A stretch of 64,000 bases of DNA from Dichotomocladium elegans (lineage: Eukaryota > Mucoromycota > Mucoromycetes > Mucorales > Lichtheimiaceae). How positions within the stretch are numbered: position 1 is the first letter of the stretch; each line of letters begins with the position of its first letter. The translations under genes and the position numbers were made by a program. This document shows, in pieces, positions 1 through 11,622 of this stretch. Below the pieces are notes generated by a model, which was not told where the DNA came from, did not search any database, and was given only the letters and a program-made list of their open reading frames with translations. Where the stretch lies: contig JAIXMN010000019.1 in NCBI GenBank assembly GCA_025716815.1, forward strand, positions 434,001 to 498,000, read 5' to 3'.

Positions 1-1486
1 TGGGCAATGCTCACAATAATTTATTACAGAGGCAAAAAGCTCGCCAAGGAAATGTTAAAAGAACATCGTAATAACCTGATACTATGGAATGTCTATGCAC
101 AGATGGAAAAGAGCCACGGACGTGTAAACGAGGTACATATATAATCTGGAATGCAACGGGAAAGAAAGACTGTGGAACCAAACGACATGTGTCAGGCACG
201 CCGAGTATATCAAACTGCATTAGCAGGATATAAGGATTTCCCGAAGCCAGATCAAGAAGCGTCTCCTCTCCTCTATAGCGCGTTCGCACAGTTAGAACTT
301 GATGAGAACCGGCCAGATGAGGCTTTGTCAATCCTCGTAGCGATGGGCACTGAGCAAGCCTATGGTAAATATCAGGGGGTGGGGTTGCAGTTTCTTCCAA
401 AGAAAATGGCCCTAAAAAATAGAAATAGTGGAGGAGGGTCCTAGTCCTACGAGCGCCCAGATTCTTAAAGCCCAAAATTTCTATACCCAAAAGACGGCGC
501 AAACCTCGCTGCTGATCGGATCAGCTGAGGAGGTCGCGGTAGCACATCACTACGTTGTATGCTATGCGCTGTTCCAATATCTGACGCGTGGTATTGATGC
601 CGCATCAGCTGTCTACGAAAGCTCCCTCGACTACATTCAAGAGAGACAAGCTGAACGTGGGTTTGAGAGCGAGATACTGTGGGTTAGCTATGTCCGGACG
701 CTTTATCGGCACGCAACGACCGGAGGGGTGGGTTACAGACCGGCTCAGCTGCGCATCGTACTAGAAAGGGCACTTAAACTATTCCCAAACAACACTGTCT
801 TCATCGCGCTGTTTGTGTGGAACGAGACAAGGACCAAGATATATAACCGCGTGCGTAATGTCTTTACAAGTTCGTTGAAAAGGTACATATACAATCAGAA
901 TGATGCTATGCGAAATTTGCGCTCTGATTATATGCTTAAACATATTTCACAGCGGCGCCAATATAATTCTCTGGTTATCAGCTATACGCACCGAGCTTCA
1001 TAGGTGTTATCCATACGACGCCAATCTCGTACGATCGTTGTTTGAGTCTGCAATCGAAAGGTAAATGATAAAAAGTGTTTGACCGAAAACGATGCTCATC
1101 CATAAAACAGCGTTAGCACACGGGCATCGGTTCTGATTTGGAGGCTGTATATCGACCATGAAGTGCGCACTAAGAATCTAGAGCGAGCCAAAGCACTTTA
1201 TTATCGTGCTGTTCGGGCGTGTCCATGGTCTAAAGGTGAGTGTTTCTAAAGGAGGGTAGAGATGGATTGAGTAATAACAATCCGTGACTTTGTAGAGTTA
1301 TATCTCCTTGGTATTCAAGCGTTGTCAAGATCGCTGACCGAAAAAGAACTTCATGAGATCGTGAGCTTGATGATGGAGAAGGAAATTCGTCTCCGATGCC
1401 CCATTGACGACGCATTACTTATGGATGAGGGACATGAAGAGCTGATAAAAGATGACGAAACTAGCGATCAGATGGAGTTAATGTAG
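1..1486 (+). CDS. NRDE2: NRDE2-like protein, C-terminal part (5' end outside window)
   Basis: This is the 3' part of a gene for an NRDE2 family protein. In animals and fission yeast this family is a nuclear partner of the MTR4/exosome and RNA-silencing machinery. The visible part reads as HAT/TPR-like helical repeats, for example LILWNVYAQMEKSHGR, then ILWVSYVRTLYRHAT, then VLIWRLYIDHEVRTKNLERA. The acidic tail ends QMELM at the stop, 1484-1486. Reading requires joining short exons. An acceptor lies near base 30; introns are 133-195 and 365-422, then about 874-943, 1062-1111 and 1235-1294. All have GT-AG ends and restore one frame, giving for example GANIILWLSAIRTELH across the fourth junction. 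The N-terminal domain cannot be judged. Family assignment rests on repeat spacing and recognisable motifs; other HAT-repeat RNA-processing proteins are the alternative. Confidence 0.75.
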
Positions 1487-4359
1487 AATAAACCACAAGA
1501 GGTTTCCGCGATTGGAATGAGCTCTATCACCAGCGTATAGATATGCGTTCCATTTAATAGGAGGGTGCTGTGTGCTTGATTTGGTTTTATTGGCATGTGA
1601 AAAGAAGCACCGGGAGATTAATCAACAGATAACATCGGCTCCTCTTTAGCTTACCCCGAATGTGTATAGCGGCTATGGGGGTCGAGACATGCTACAAGGT
1701 GTGTCCCCTGCGGTACCGCGGGAATTGGCTCGTCGAGGGAGGTTTTCCTCCAGGCAACCAATCAAGTCGCCAGCAGATGCACAGGTTGTGTTACGCTCGT
1801 GCCATTGGAAGCCATAATATTGGGGTTCTACGCCTGGACATTGGCGGCAAGATATTGTTGTGGCAATTGCAGTGTACTGAAAACATGTCAGCCACATACA
1901 GGCGAATCTTTTTTAATGAGGAAAAGTCAGGATAGCGTCCTCTTTTTTTGGGGGGGGAAGGGAGAAGAGTGGGTAAGCGCATCTAGAGTTTGCTCGTGGA
2001 CTTGCGCCATGAGCCACCGCGTATATATGTCCGGATTTGAAGCAAGTATATCTCGGGAAGAGATGAGGCACACGAGCTTTGGGAGAAAGGCGTTCCTATG
2101 GACCACATCGTCACTTGTGTTACTGCGCTTAAGAATTACTTTCAGGATCAATATCGGCGGAATCAGAGGGTTCAAGATCCACTTTTACGACGAGGGTCAA
2201 TCTCCAAAGCGCCCCCCCCAGATGACCTTCCTTGAGGCCCATGATGCTTTTTATGGATTAGCATAATAACATTTCATACTTTGTTCTGAGATGCTGACGT
2301 TTGGACCTGACGAATCCAATAGAACATTGTTATTATCTTATTTATATTTGAGATGGATGCGTAAGAGAAATAATAGAACAGTATCTTTGAGGTTGATGTT
2401 TATTCCTGAAAATGAGGTATTTCTTTTATGCAAATTAATTCATAGAACGGTGGCGGGAGCGACCAATCCCATAAGGACGTGTCGGATGGAAGCATCCTTT
2501 TTCATTGTCCTCTTTTAAAATCAGTGAGAACCAGTGTAGAGGAAGTACCTTGATAGGTGCGAATGTCCTGACACCCAAGCGAATATGAAATATCGGCGCT
2601 TGGTGATGTGGGGGACCGGCGAAGTTCTCTAGTACGGATCAATGTTCAGCACATGAATGAGATTCGAGCACAATAACATCCCCTACCTTTTTCTCAGATC
2701 AAATCATCACCTGTGTCTTACAAATAGCAATAGTCGAGCAACTGTGCCTTCCCATGTTACTCTTACAGTAACGACAAGTGCCATGGTTATCGGTCATCCA
2801 CAGTTCTCACTGATACCTATCGTATTTAGTTTACCCAACTCACACTCATGGTCCCCCTTACAATCACGCTCTTTCATGCACGCGCTGTCCAAGTCTTTGG
2901 CAGAACGGAGCGGAAGCATATGAGCGTCCCAGTATATTTGAAGGACACTTTTATCTCCCAGTGAAGAACTTGACCATTTTGATCGTCTGCCCGTTGCTTT
3001 CACGGATGCGGGCTTTTTGACGCTACCGACTCTTCCAAGTGATGGCAAAAGCTCAAGCTCCAGCACTTCGTGCTTACCGTTTCGTAGGAAGTCGGGAGGC
3101 TGATTGTCTAGTTTTAGAACCTTTGCATACGCGTCATTCGTAACTTTCATTGCTGCATTCTTCATGCTGATTCTAATGGTAGCATCCCCCCATATCTTTG
3201 TAGGTATGTCTGAGTTTCGGAGCCTGGGCGTCTGAGCTGCTTGAAAAGTGTAAAGCGCGGAAGATGGACCATTACGCCGATCACATACCATGTTGCTGGA
3301 TGCCTTATCCACGCGGGCCAGGGGAGCTTACCCACGGGGGTTGGGGGTTGGGGGGTGGAGAAGCGCTCGCCCATTGTCATTTGACTGGGAGATCGATAAT
3401 CAACTGATCAGAGGGAAAGTCACAGGTCACATTACCGTCTGAGCATGAAAGAAAAAGTATAAATAAAGGCCATTTTCCAAGTTCTGGAGACCCTCATCCA
3501 TTTTTTTCATTGTTCAGCTTTTTTGGATACTATTGCCGTTGTTCAACTTTTACCATTTTGGAAAGGTTGCAATCAACTGTGGAAAATGTGTCCCCCCTTT
3601 TCCATTTTGTTTGTTTTTGGGCGATCGGACTGGCCATCCATCGCCCTTTTTCTGTTCGTTCTTGTTTCTGGGTCAAGTAAAGAAAGGAACATGAAATTTT
3701 AAATAATGAAAATGAAAAATAAAAAATTAGTTGGCGTGGAACGCTGACTATGGATTGTTCATGCAACATGGCGGTCTTTGTCGTCACACTCAACGACGTC
3801 AATTTTGTACCTCCATTGGTAAAGGATGAACAGATGAGCCTTCCTTTCGCTCTCATCATTTTTACCTTCTCAGTCAAATCTTTCTACCGGCTTCCATTCA
3901 TTGCCATGTCGAACAATGGCATCCAGATGTAATTGACAATTATACGGTCTAATCGCTACTAAGGACCGTTTACTTGTTGTGCTTGGGTGGTTTGATTAGT
4001 CCAAATAGACGATCAAGACCAAGTATGTATTAAATTCACATTAGCAACACATCTCGTTCCGCTCGTTTGTTGCGTCGGCTGGGGCTACGCCCCCGCCCCC
4101 ATGAATCTTTCTTCAGCTGCGAATGATACAAGAAAGATAATTTATTGGCAACAACATGAAAGGACTGAAACGGACAAATGTGACGTTGAAAAGAATAGAA
4201 ACGCATATGTGACGTTGGGCTTATACGGAGGTGGGCGGTGATGGAAGGAGAATCTCAGGATAGACAACGTTTGCTGTAAAAGTCCACACCCGTGCCGAGA
4301 GAAATGCACCTGAAAGCGCGACATACAAGAATGAGCACCTTTGGATATCCGGATACGAA
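1487..4359. other. Decayed gene-poor region with possible KDZ-type transposase relic
   Basis: No intact gene is visible in almost 2.9 kb. Between about 1640 and 2265 the plus strand holds protein-like stretches in different frames: TPNVYSGYGGRDML near 1655, RRIFFNEEKSG near 1900, and a segment with MDHIVTCVTALKNYFQDQYR near 2100-2160. Stops and frame changes separate them. Their order and style recall the KDZ (Kyakuja-Dileera-Zisupton) transposases common in fungi, but I cannot align them and the call is tentative. A minus-strand ORF of 172 codons (2794-3312) and another of 115 codons (3530-3877) have no recognisable content. A GC-rich patch near 4080-4110 stands out from AT-rich flanks. Confidence 0.3.
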
Positions 4360-5958
4360 AGGTCCGTGTATCTTTATTCTCAACAATGGTCATCTTACGA
4401 AGGCACAAAGATCTATACTGCCTACATGAATAACGTTTACATGCGCTTTGGGCAACAACTTGGTCTTGTGATCAATGTCGTCCTGAATCTTCGTCAGCGA
4501 AAAGCCGACCGCAAGCGGGAATTGATCGCGCAGGACCTTTATGAAACCATTACCCAGCATGTCACAGGATTTAAGTTGGCCATTGCCCGTCCAGGTGCTG
4601 CGAGGAAAGATGTACCTGCCGAGCCCTGCGTTTCTTCGGGAAGCATACGATATCATACAGCCTGTTTTGAACTCGTACCCCCCGGAACTGCTATTCCAGC
4701 ACCAGAATATCTGCTACGACGCCAAGGCCCGTCCCGACAAACATTTCAACGCTTTCTTTCAGCTCGCTCGTGTCTGTGAAGAGAATAGTCAACCGTTTTC
4801 CACTTTGTCGGTCGTAGTCACCGTGTTACATGGAGATTCGATACCAAAATCCTCGGCGACCAATATTCTCGGATGCAAATGGAATCTCACATAAGCAATA
4901 TGGAGTACCGGAGACGAGTTGTAAACCTGAAGTCTAAAGCTTTCAAGCTTCAGGAGTCCGAGCTGCTCCAATTTTGTGGAGATTATTCATACCGACGGCG
5001 TATATGGTGTAACAATGTTCAAGGAATCAAACGGGCCTTCAATCTGGTTTTGGACATGAGATTTGGGATCCAGAAAGAAGATAGCGAGTACATCAATCCG
5101 CAGAAAACCCGGAAATGAAGACCCTATAGGCTAGCGGGTCACCGTTGATCCTCGAAAAAGGGCACTGTTCTATTGCGTTCATGAGAATCCTTCATCCGAT
5201 AACCACCAGATCTTCCGCTCCACAAAGCAGCTTCAGCATCATACATGGAAGGCCATGTGGTACTGCAGGTTGAGAGAATGAGTCAAGGTAGAAGCGGCCT
5301 GAGATGGCGTTGGGTGAACAGCACCTGTCTTAGTTCCAAAGTCGTACCCACTTTCGTGGTACTCGACTCTATGAACGCGAAGTTTGCAAGTAAGACCGTG
5401 TTCGAGATGGGAAATGGGTCTGCGCCAAATACCCAGATACCACGATGCCCGCCCGCAGCGTATGTTTTTGGAGGCTGCTGAAGATGAACAAGTAGCGATT
5501 TATCGACGAGTACAAAACCAGCAAGTTGCTGTCCCGGCTGCGGTCATGCGTCTCTCACTACCTTCAAAATGGTGCCCAGTCCACGCCCATATCAACAACC
5601 CAACAATCCAGTCCCCTTCTGTCAAATAGATGGACAAATCAAAACTGTACAGCAGGCATGGCAGAGGGCGGATCATCATCCAAGGTGATGGAACCCGGAA
5701 TCTAACCGCGGCACTTGAGCATGCAGCATATCCTCTGTGGTCTTCGGGAAAATGGCATCATCGCAGCAAGGTTTCAGAGACGACGTACTGCATGAGCGTC
5801 TGCAGCTCGTGGAAGGCTGTGGTCACCTAAATCAGAGGAGCGGAACGCGAGACCGCGACGGACACACGCTCTGGCCGATCGAGACCGCAGTGAGCCCCCG
5901 ACCTATCATATCCGCGTCAGCTATCGCTGACGGCTCTTCCGTTGGAAGAGCGGTGTGA
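4360..5958 (+). pseudogene. Fanzor/TnpB-like (OMEGA) nuclease pseudogene
   Basis: This is a frame-broken relic of a eukaryotic TnpB relative (Fanzor family, RNA-guided transposon nucleases). The N-terminal half appears from about 4390 (YMNNVYMRFGQQLGLVINVV) and shifts frame by about 4620 (SPAFLREAYDIIQPVLNSYP, then ICYDAKARPDKHFNAFFQL). The middle shows VDPRKRALFYCVHEN near 5142-5190, the place of the first RuvC-like segment. The C-terminal half has IDEYKTSK ending at 5525, and one base later, in the next frame, CCPGCGHASLTTFKM (from 5527). Together these are the DEYxTS-CPxC signature of the family's zinc ribbon. The last RuvC motif reads WN, then after a one-base slip RNLTAAL (5689-5715), with Asn where Asp is expected. 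In-frame stops occur between the segments. Dead in several ways; no terminal repeats were identified. Family membership is inferred from motifs and order, without alignment. Confidence 0.65.
5915..5951 (+). other. Two tandem perfect hairpins at the 3' end of the Fanzor-like relic
   Basis: Hairpin 1 has a 7-bp stem (5915-5921 with 5926-5932) and a TATC loop. Hairpin 2 follows immediately with an 8-bp stem (5933-5940 with 5944-5951) and a GTT loop. They lie just past the last recognisable coding motif of the relic. In TnpB/Fanzor elements the guide (omega) RNA comes from this end of the element, so an RNA-scaffold relic is possible. They may equally be part of the old C-terminal coding sequence. 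Confidence 0.5.
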
Positions 5959-6228
5959 TGAAGGAATATCAGACTTTAATCCATGAATGCGAAATCTTTT
6001 TACCTATCAATACATATGTTTTGGAAAATAAAGCATATAGAGCTAAGGTGCAGTCAAACCCTGGGTCCTACCCAAAGCCGCACCCCCCCTCCGCTATCCC
6101 ATAACCTCAGGGGCCCCAACCATGTTCATCATCATCCTGCCCATCATAAAGTTAAAACTTCATGATTTGCCGTCTTTGAGCAACAATTTTGTGATTTTCG
6201 AGGATATGGTCTGACTGTCGCATAAATG
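5959..6228. other. Spacer between the relic and the MFSD1-like gene
   Basis: About 270 bases with no coding signal. It holds a C-rich tract near 6085-6130 and is probably the 3' untranslated region of the minus-strand transporter gene plus the flank of the old transposon. Confidence 0.4.
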
Positions 6229-8348
6229 CTAGGGAGAATTGCCTTGTTTATTAGAGAGATCGCTCGCTTCTCTATCAGACGAAACAGCATAGATAAAAAA
6301 GAGTGCCCAAGCCGCCAAAATGGCAGCCACAAGTACGCCAAGGAATACATAGTTTCTGCGCTTGACGCTGGTAAAATGCAGAGTAGCAGCAGTAGCAGAA
6401 TTTTCGGTCTCGGGAAAGGACGCGTTGTCGTCATCGTTTTCATGCGGTTGCTGCAGAGATTGTAGCTCCAGAGCATATTTCGCTCTCATGCACTTCACCC
6501 GGCGTTCCCGCCCCGCTTGAAGAAGATTGTCGAGGTGTATGCGTTGTGCTCCAAACAAGAACCCAGTAAGGACGAGTCCGAAAGTTCCGAGAGAAACGTA
6601 CAAAATCATAACTCCTATACTTGACAGCCACCATTATTATTATTATAGATCGGGTGTGCGCGCGCGTGTGTATTCTATATAAAACACTGAAAACCTGAAT
6701 AAGATTGGTGCTCGGTCTTATCTTGGATGACACCAACAAGAATATCCAGTAGTGTAGTTCCGGCTGTCGAGAGATATACAGTACATGCATTAAAGTTGCC
6801 GTAACCCGCTATCCTCTCACGACGCACGAAACGTCGTACCGCTTCTGTTTCCTTACTTACTGCTATTGGCTGATTTGAATAGGCCAAGACCAAGGCCGAT
6901 AAACCGCGAAGGCAGTAGCATACCGATACTGGTAATCATTGCTATCGGACCTAGCGTGAGCGAGAAGCTGAAGAGAATCATGCCGATCACAGCGTGAGCA
7001 GCAGGCACCCATCCAAGCAGAATAATATTCCCGATCAAAAAGACGGTAGAAAGAAATACTATGTGATACCTTAAGCACCATTAGTTTACTCTTCTTAAAA
7101 AAAAACAATATATCCCACCTCTCCACTTCCCCTCCCCCGGAAGAGAAAGCGAGAGGAGGGCTTTGTTTGACAACACGTACGCATGGTTACCCGATGTCCG
7201 AATTTGTCCATGAACATGCCTACGAGGGGCGAGCCGATGACTGGCACAATGAGTGCCATGCTCGCTTGATAACCAGCCGAACGTCCTGATATATCTTCTG
7301 ATCGCGTCTGAACGAGCTCGGCGCTTATTGTTATAAAAGAGGACCAGACGGCCGAGTACATGAACTCGATCCCCAGGATTGCCCAATAAAAGTCCGGAAA
7401 TTGGAGGGCTGTGGACAAAAGGGAAGGGTGATGATGAGTTCTTTCTTTGTTATTCTGAGTAGCCAGCGTGGAGACCGCTGTAGCAGTAGCAGGCCGAGTG
7501 ACGTGCATGACCACGAGCGTATAGACGCCGTTCATCAAGATGGAGAAGAGACAAAGGATGAACGCTATCCAGAATGGCCACACCCAGTTGCCCGTCTGTT
7601 CTGCCACGAGGTTGGCGACGAGCATGCCTACAAATGAAGCCAAGCGGCTCGTTGTGAGTTGAATGCCAATGACCAAAGAGGCCAAGCCGGATGTCTGGAA
7701 CCACTTTGAAAGCAGCGACTCCTGCATCGTGACAATCAGCCCGCTGCCCATCCCGAAGAGAACCCGGCTCAAGACCATGAGAGGAAACGACCGCCATTCG
7801 GCTGCCACCGCAGTACAAAAGCTGCCGCAAAGAATGAGAGCGCTGACAACGAGCGTACTCCGCGCCGATCCGAAGCGGTCCATCGCATAGCCACCGAGGA
7901 CGGGAAAAAGACTGTTGATGAGGGTCACCGAGGATGCCAGCACGCCATACCGTGTGTTATCAATGTTGAGGTGCTGTAATGCAGCAAACTAAATCAATCA
8001 ATAGAGCAGACAAAACAGCGTATCCGTACGTCTTTGATGGATGATTTCATGGCGTTCAGCGCGGTGTTTGAGAAATGCGATCCAACTGATTGGCTTTGTG
8101 AGCTATCCATGGCCCGGGAGAACTCGGCGCTATCATACATTACCGGGAAGCATAAGGGCTGTAATGACCGCAACGAGTTTCCACTGCCATGCGGCATGGG
8201 CCAACGCAGCTTCACCGCCGCCATGGACGCCTTGCGTGTCTTGCATTGATTGTTCATGCTCGGCGTGGTTCTCAAACTCATGAAGCAGTTCTATTTCGGC
8301 TTCATCATCTTTGGATGACAGCCGCCGTAGTCGATTGAGCAAAAACAT
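6229..8348 (-). CDS. MFSD1: MFSD1-like major facilitator transporter
   Basis: A polytopic membrane transporter of the major facilitator superfamily, closest in style to MFSD1, a lysosomal dipeptide uniporter in animals. Six exons join cleanly. The N-terminal tail is acidic (SSKDDEAEIELLHEFENH), TM1 follows (WKLVAVITALML), and across two introns the frame reads LPVGSHFSNTALNAMKSSI, then DHLNIDNTRYGVLASSV. The signature between TM2 and TM3 is GGYAMDRFGSARSTL. The long third exon carries six or seven helices. The second half includes GSPLVGMFMDKFGHRVTM, the splice to LFLSTVFLIGNIILLGW, then STGTTLLDILVGVIQDK. A charged cytosolic stretch and a last helix (YVFLGVLVAAILAAWALFF) end the protein. The start is taken at the methionine of MFLLNRLRRL; an in-frame methionine at 8399 is an alternative. 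A vacuolar location and peptide substrate are inferred from the animal family only. Confidence 0.8.
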
Positions 8349-8639
8349 GCAATGTGAGAGGGATATGTGGGCAGACGGGAAAAGAATGCAGAGAAGCAAA
8401 TCAGGGGGAGGATGTGGTGGCCGTGGAATAATAAATAATTAAAACCTACAAGCGGGTACGGCAACATCGATATATCATAAAACAGTAGTTAGCTATGAGG
8501 ACAAGCATTCCCAATCTGGCATTTTCATTAGAAAACTCTACCACATCCGGTGCGGTCCTAATGTAACAGAAAAAAGAGGTAGACAAGAACTCGATCTTTT
8601 TAAGGTATAATGTTTAAACAACAACAATCTACAAGATCA

Positions 8640-10967
8640 TTATGCTGACTTGGCACGCGCCACAAACTCTCTAATCTTTTCAACGTCCTTGGTGCCGTCT
8701 GTCTCAACGCCAGACGACACGTCGACGGCCCATGGGCGCACCTGGCGCACGGCCTCCACCACGTTTGACGGATCTAGACCACCTGCCAAGATGATGGGGA
8801 ATAGCTCATGGTCCGTGAGACCGGGCCGTTTGTGCTTGACAACCTTCTGGGCAATGGACCAGTCAAACTTTACACCGCGACCACCCTGTTGATCAAGTGG
8901 CAAGCCTGTCACTTTAGCATCAAGCAGAACATGGTTGAAGTTCCCAGGCTGGGTAATATGGGTAATGTGGCCCTCACTGAACGAACTGGCGTCGATGTGG
9001 AATGCCTTGATGACCGGAACCGGCAAAAAGCGCGCTATCTCCGGTCCTTCAGTGCCGTGCAGCTGGATCATGTCAAGCCCGACCGTGGCTGCAACTTCAG
9101 ACATCTCGGCAATGGACTGATTTACGAATACGCCGACCACCAGCGGTTTCCGTGGCCGGAGCTCGATCAAACGCTTGTGTACGCCAAACCAGTCATTAGA
9201 AAGGGTAGGACCACTACCAGTGGTTCCATGCTTTCCCGCACTTGGCAAGTCTAGGCCGCGCACAGCGTCGACAATCTTGCGTGCGGTCTCAACAGACACC
9301 TGCCGCTTGGATTTGTTTGCAAAGATTAATCCAATGAAGTCTGCGCCGGCCTTGGCAGCCTCAATCGCAGCCTCGACGGATGAAATACCGCAGATCTTGA
9401 CGAGAGGCTTCGCAGGCGCATGAGGCACAGGGGAAGGATCCTGCTTGGGCTGGCCCAATAATTCGGCGACGAACTCCTTTAAATTCCAGGCACGCATGAG
9501 CGACTCGCCCACTAGAATAGCACCAACACCTTGCTCAATCATAGGCTCCACATCAGCTCGACTTGAGATACCCGACAAGGCGCAGAGAATCGTGTCTGAG
9601 GGAACCATCTTGGCCAACCGGGTGGTTGTCTCCATGTCTACATCAAAGCTGTGCAAATTCCTGTTGTTCACACCAACGATCTTCGCGCCCAAGGCATTCG
9701 CACGGGCCATTTCGTCTGCATTGTTGACCTCCACAAGCGGTTCCATCCCAAGCGATTTGGAGTAGTTGTATAGATCATGAAGCTTCTCTTCGTCGAGCAT
9801 GGCCACGATCAGTAGCACTGTGTCAGCACCGTATAGACGCGCCTCAAGGATCTGGTAGCGGTCGAGAATAAAATCCTTGCGCAAGATGCAGGGTCGGTCA
9901 GGTAGATGGTCAACCGCTTGGCGTACCTGGCGCATGTCATTCAATGAGCCGCGGAACCACTTTGGCTCCGTCAGCACTGAGATCACGCTGGCGCCAGCAA
10001 GAGCGTACTTGAGAGCCTGCTCGGCAGCATTGGCTTTGATGTCGATATCGCCCTTGGATGGCGAAGCGCGCTTCACCTCGGCCATCAGCGCAAGCGAGGA
10101 CTGCCTGAGGCGTGAGACGACATCCTTGAGAGGCGGTGCGACGTGGAGTGACACCAATTTCTCAAGATGCTCTTGGTTCTGTCCAGGGACTTGCTTGGCG
10201 GTATCTACGTCTTGCTGGCGCTGAGCGTAGATGCGCGTGAGGATGGATGAGACGCCGTTGGGTGCAGTGTTTGCAGGCACAGATGCAGGTGCCGCTGTAG
10301 TAGTAGTAGTAGTAGCAGCAGAAGAGTTGTTCGTAGAGGTAGATCTTGTTTTTTTGGGCAGGACACCAGCCGCAGGGTTTTCTTCCCATGTGCCGCCACG
10401 CAACTTCAAAAAGTTGGCCAGCATGGTGTGGCCATTGTTGCACAGAATACTTTCGGGGTGGAATTGCACGCCTTCGATCGTGTATTCTTTGTGGCGAATA
10501 CCCATCACCACACCATCGTCCGTGGTAGCCGTGATCTCGAGGACATCAGGAAGTGTGCTAGGCATACCAGCAAGCGAATGATATCGGGTGACCTGGTTGT
10601 CCTGAGGCACATTCTTAAAGATGCTGCGGCCGTCGTGCTTGATGGTCGCGGTCTTGCCGTGTACAATATCACCGGCATAGGAGACTGTTCCGCCAAAAAC
10701 CTCAAAAATACATTGCTCACCCATGCAAATACCAAAGATCGGGAGCTTTCCGGCAAAGTGAGTAATGACATTGCGACTGATGCCGGCGTCATGAGAGGGA
10801 TGGCCCGGGCCAGGGGAAATGAAAATGTTGACAGGATTAAGCGCCTCGATCTCGGGAATGGTGATCTTGTCGTTACGATGTACTACAACCTTAGCGCCAA
10901 GCGAAGATAGGTATTGATAAACGTTGTACGTGAAGCTGTCGTAATTGTCAATAAGTAGGGTTGTCAT
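8640..10967 (-). CDS. TRP1: Trifunctional tryptophan biosynthesis protein (GATase / IGPS / PRAI)
   Basis: An intronless 775-residue protein with the fungal TrpC/TRP1 fusion order. Residues 1-195 are the glutamine amidotransferase subunit of anthranilate synthase, with the nucleophile Cys81 in FGICMGEQC and the His-Glu pair in FHPESIL. A low-complexity linker with Thr/Ala runs follows (roughly 200-235). Next comes indole-3-glycerol-phosphate synthase, with [27 protein letters not shown] and [11 protein letters not shown]. The C-terminal part is phosphoribosylanthranilate isomerase, with [36 protein letters not shown] and [11 protein letters not shown]. The start is set at [12 protein letters not shown], where the family begins; a methionine nine codons upstream gives an unneeded extension. 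All catalytic segments are present, so the gene looks functional. It supplies the glutamine-using activity to a separate TrpE and catalyses the third and fourth pathway steps in the cytosol. Confidence 0.97.
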   Translation of the reverse strand: MTTLLIDNYDSFTYNVYQYLSSLGAKVVVHRNDKITIPEIEALNPVNIFISPGPGHPSHDAGISRNVITHFAGKLPIFGICMGEQCIFEVFGGTVSYAGDIVHGKTATIKHDGRSIFKNVPQDNQVTRYHSLAGMPSTLPDVLEITATTDDGVVMGIRHKEYTIEGVQFHPESILCNNGHTMLANFLKLRGGTWEENPAAGVLPKKTRSTSTNNSSAATTTTTTAAPASVPANTAPNGVSSILTRIYAQRQQDVDTAKQVPGQNQEHLEKLVSLHVAPPLKDVVSRLRQSSLALMAEVKRASPSKGDIDIKANAAEQALKYALAGASVISVLTEPKWFRGSLNDMRQVRQAVDHLPDRPCILRKDFILDRYQILEARLYGADTVLLIVAMLDEEKLHDLYNYSKSLGMEPLVEVNNADEMARANALGAKIVGVNNRNLHSFDVDMETTTRLAKMVPSDTILCALSGISSRADVEPMIEQGVGAILVGESLMRAWNLKEFVAELLGQPKQDPSPVPHAPAKPLVKICGISSVEAAIEAAKAGADFIGLIFANKSKRQVSVETARKIVDAVRGLDLPSAGKHGTTGSGPTLSNDWFGVHKRLIELRPRKPLVVGVFVNQSIAEMSEVAATVGLDMIQLHGTEGPEIARFLPVPVIKAFHIDASSFSEGHITHITQPGNFNHVLLDAKVTGLPLDQQGGRGVKFDWSIAQKVVKHKRPGLTDHELFPIILAGGLDPSNVVEAVRQVRPWAVDVSSGVETDGTKDVEKIREFVARAKSA

Positions 10968-11622
10968 TATTCGTCGTAGAAAGGAATGAACCAACGACTA
11001 CGCAGAGTTCTTTTTTTTTTAGATGAAATTCCATCTCCCGCCCGTACATATACACAAACACGCACATAAACGTGAAGTGAAAAGGCTGACTCACATTGAC
11101 TTATCGGGGAAACCAAGCACACACATACACACACATACACACACACACAGGACATCTGCTTCTTTATCTCCAGCGTTCCAAGTCAAAGTCTTCCTACAGG
11201 TCGGTTCTATACCCTACATAGCTTGCATCGCTATCCTGTAGAGCGCGAGACTTATAACTCCCTCCATCACGGCTGTCCTGACGACGATGCAGACAAACAG
11301 ACTTCTAAACATCAGAAGAGAAACTGGCTCCAGGGGATAAGCAGCGTGTGGCAGTGTTCTCTCTGTTTATTTTGCATGGATCTGAAAACGCTTATCTCCT
11401 GAATGCCGTCCTTGTGTTACCCTAAATGTATTGTCCCGCTAGGATGTGAATCATGAAGAAAACACCGACATCTCCTTTATCGAGTTTCCAAAATTTGACC
11501 TCATTGGTCAAACGATTGTCTAAACAAGCCCAATCAAAACACCTAATGAAGGACTGACTATACAAGGCTGAGGATTTGGGTGGGCACTTTGGCGGGATGG
11601 TGGTGGCGATGGGAGTCAGTCA
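10968..11622. other. TRP1 upstream region with CA-rich repeats
   Basis: No gene is visible. Just upstream of TRP1 lies a poly-T/A tract (11010-11020) and a CA-rich low-complexity stretch (about 11095-11150, ACACACAT and ACAC units). The rest is probably the TRP1 promoter and the 3' region of the MYSM1-like gene. No Gcn4-type TGACTCA site stood out, although TGACTCAC occurs at about 11088-11095. Confidence 0.4.
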
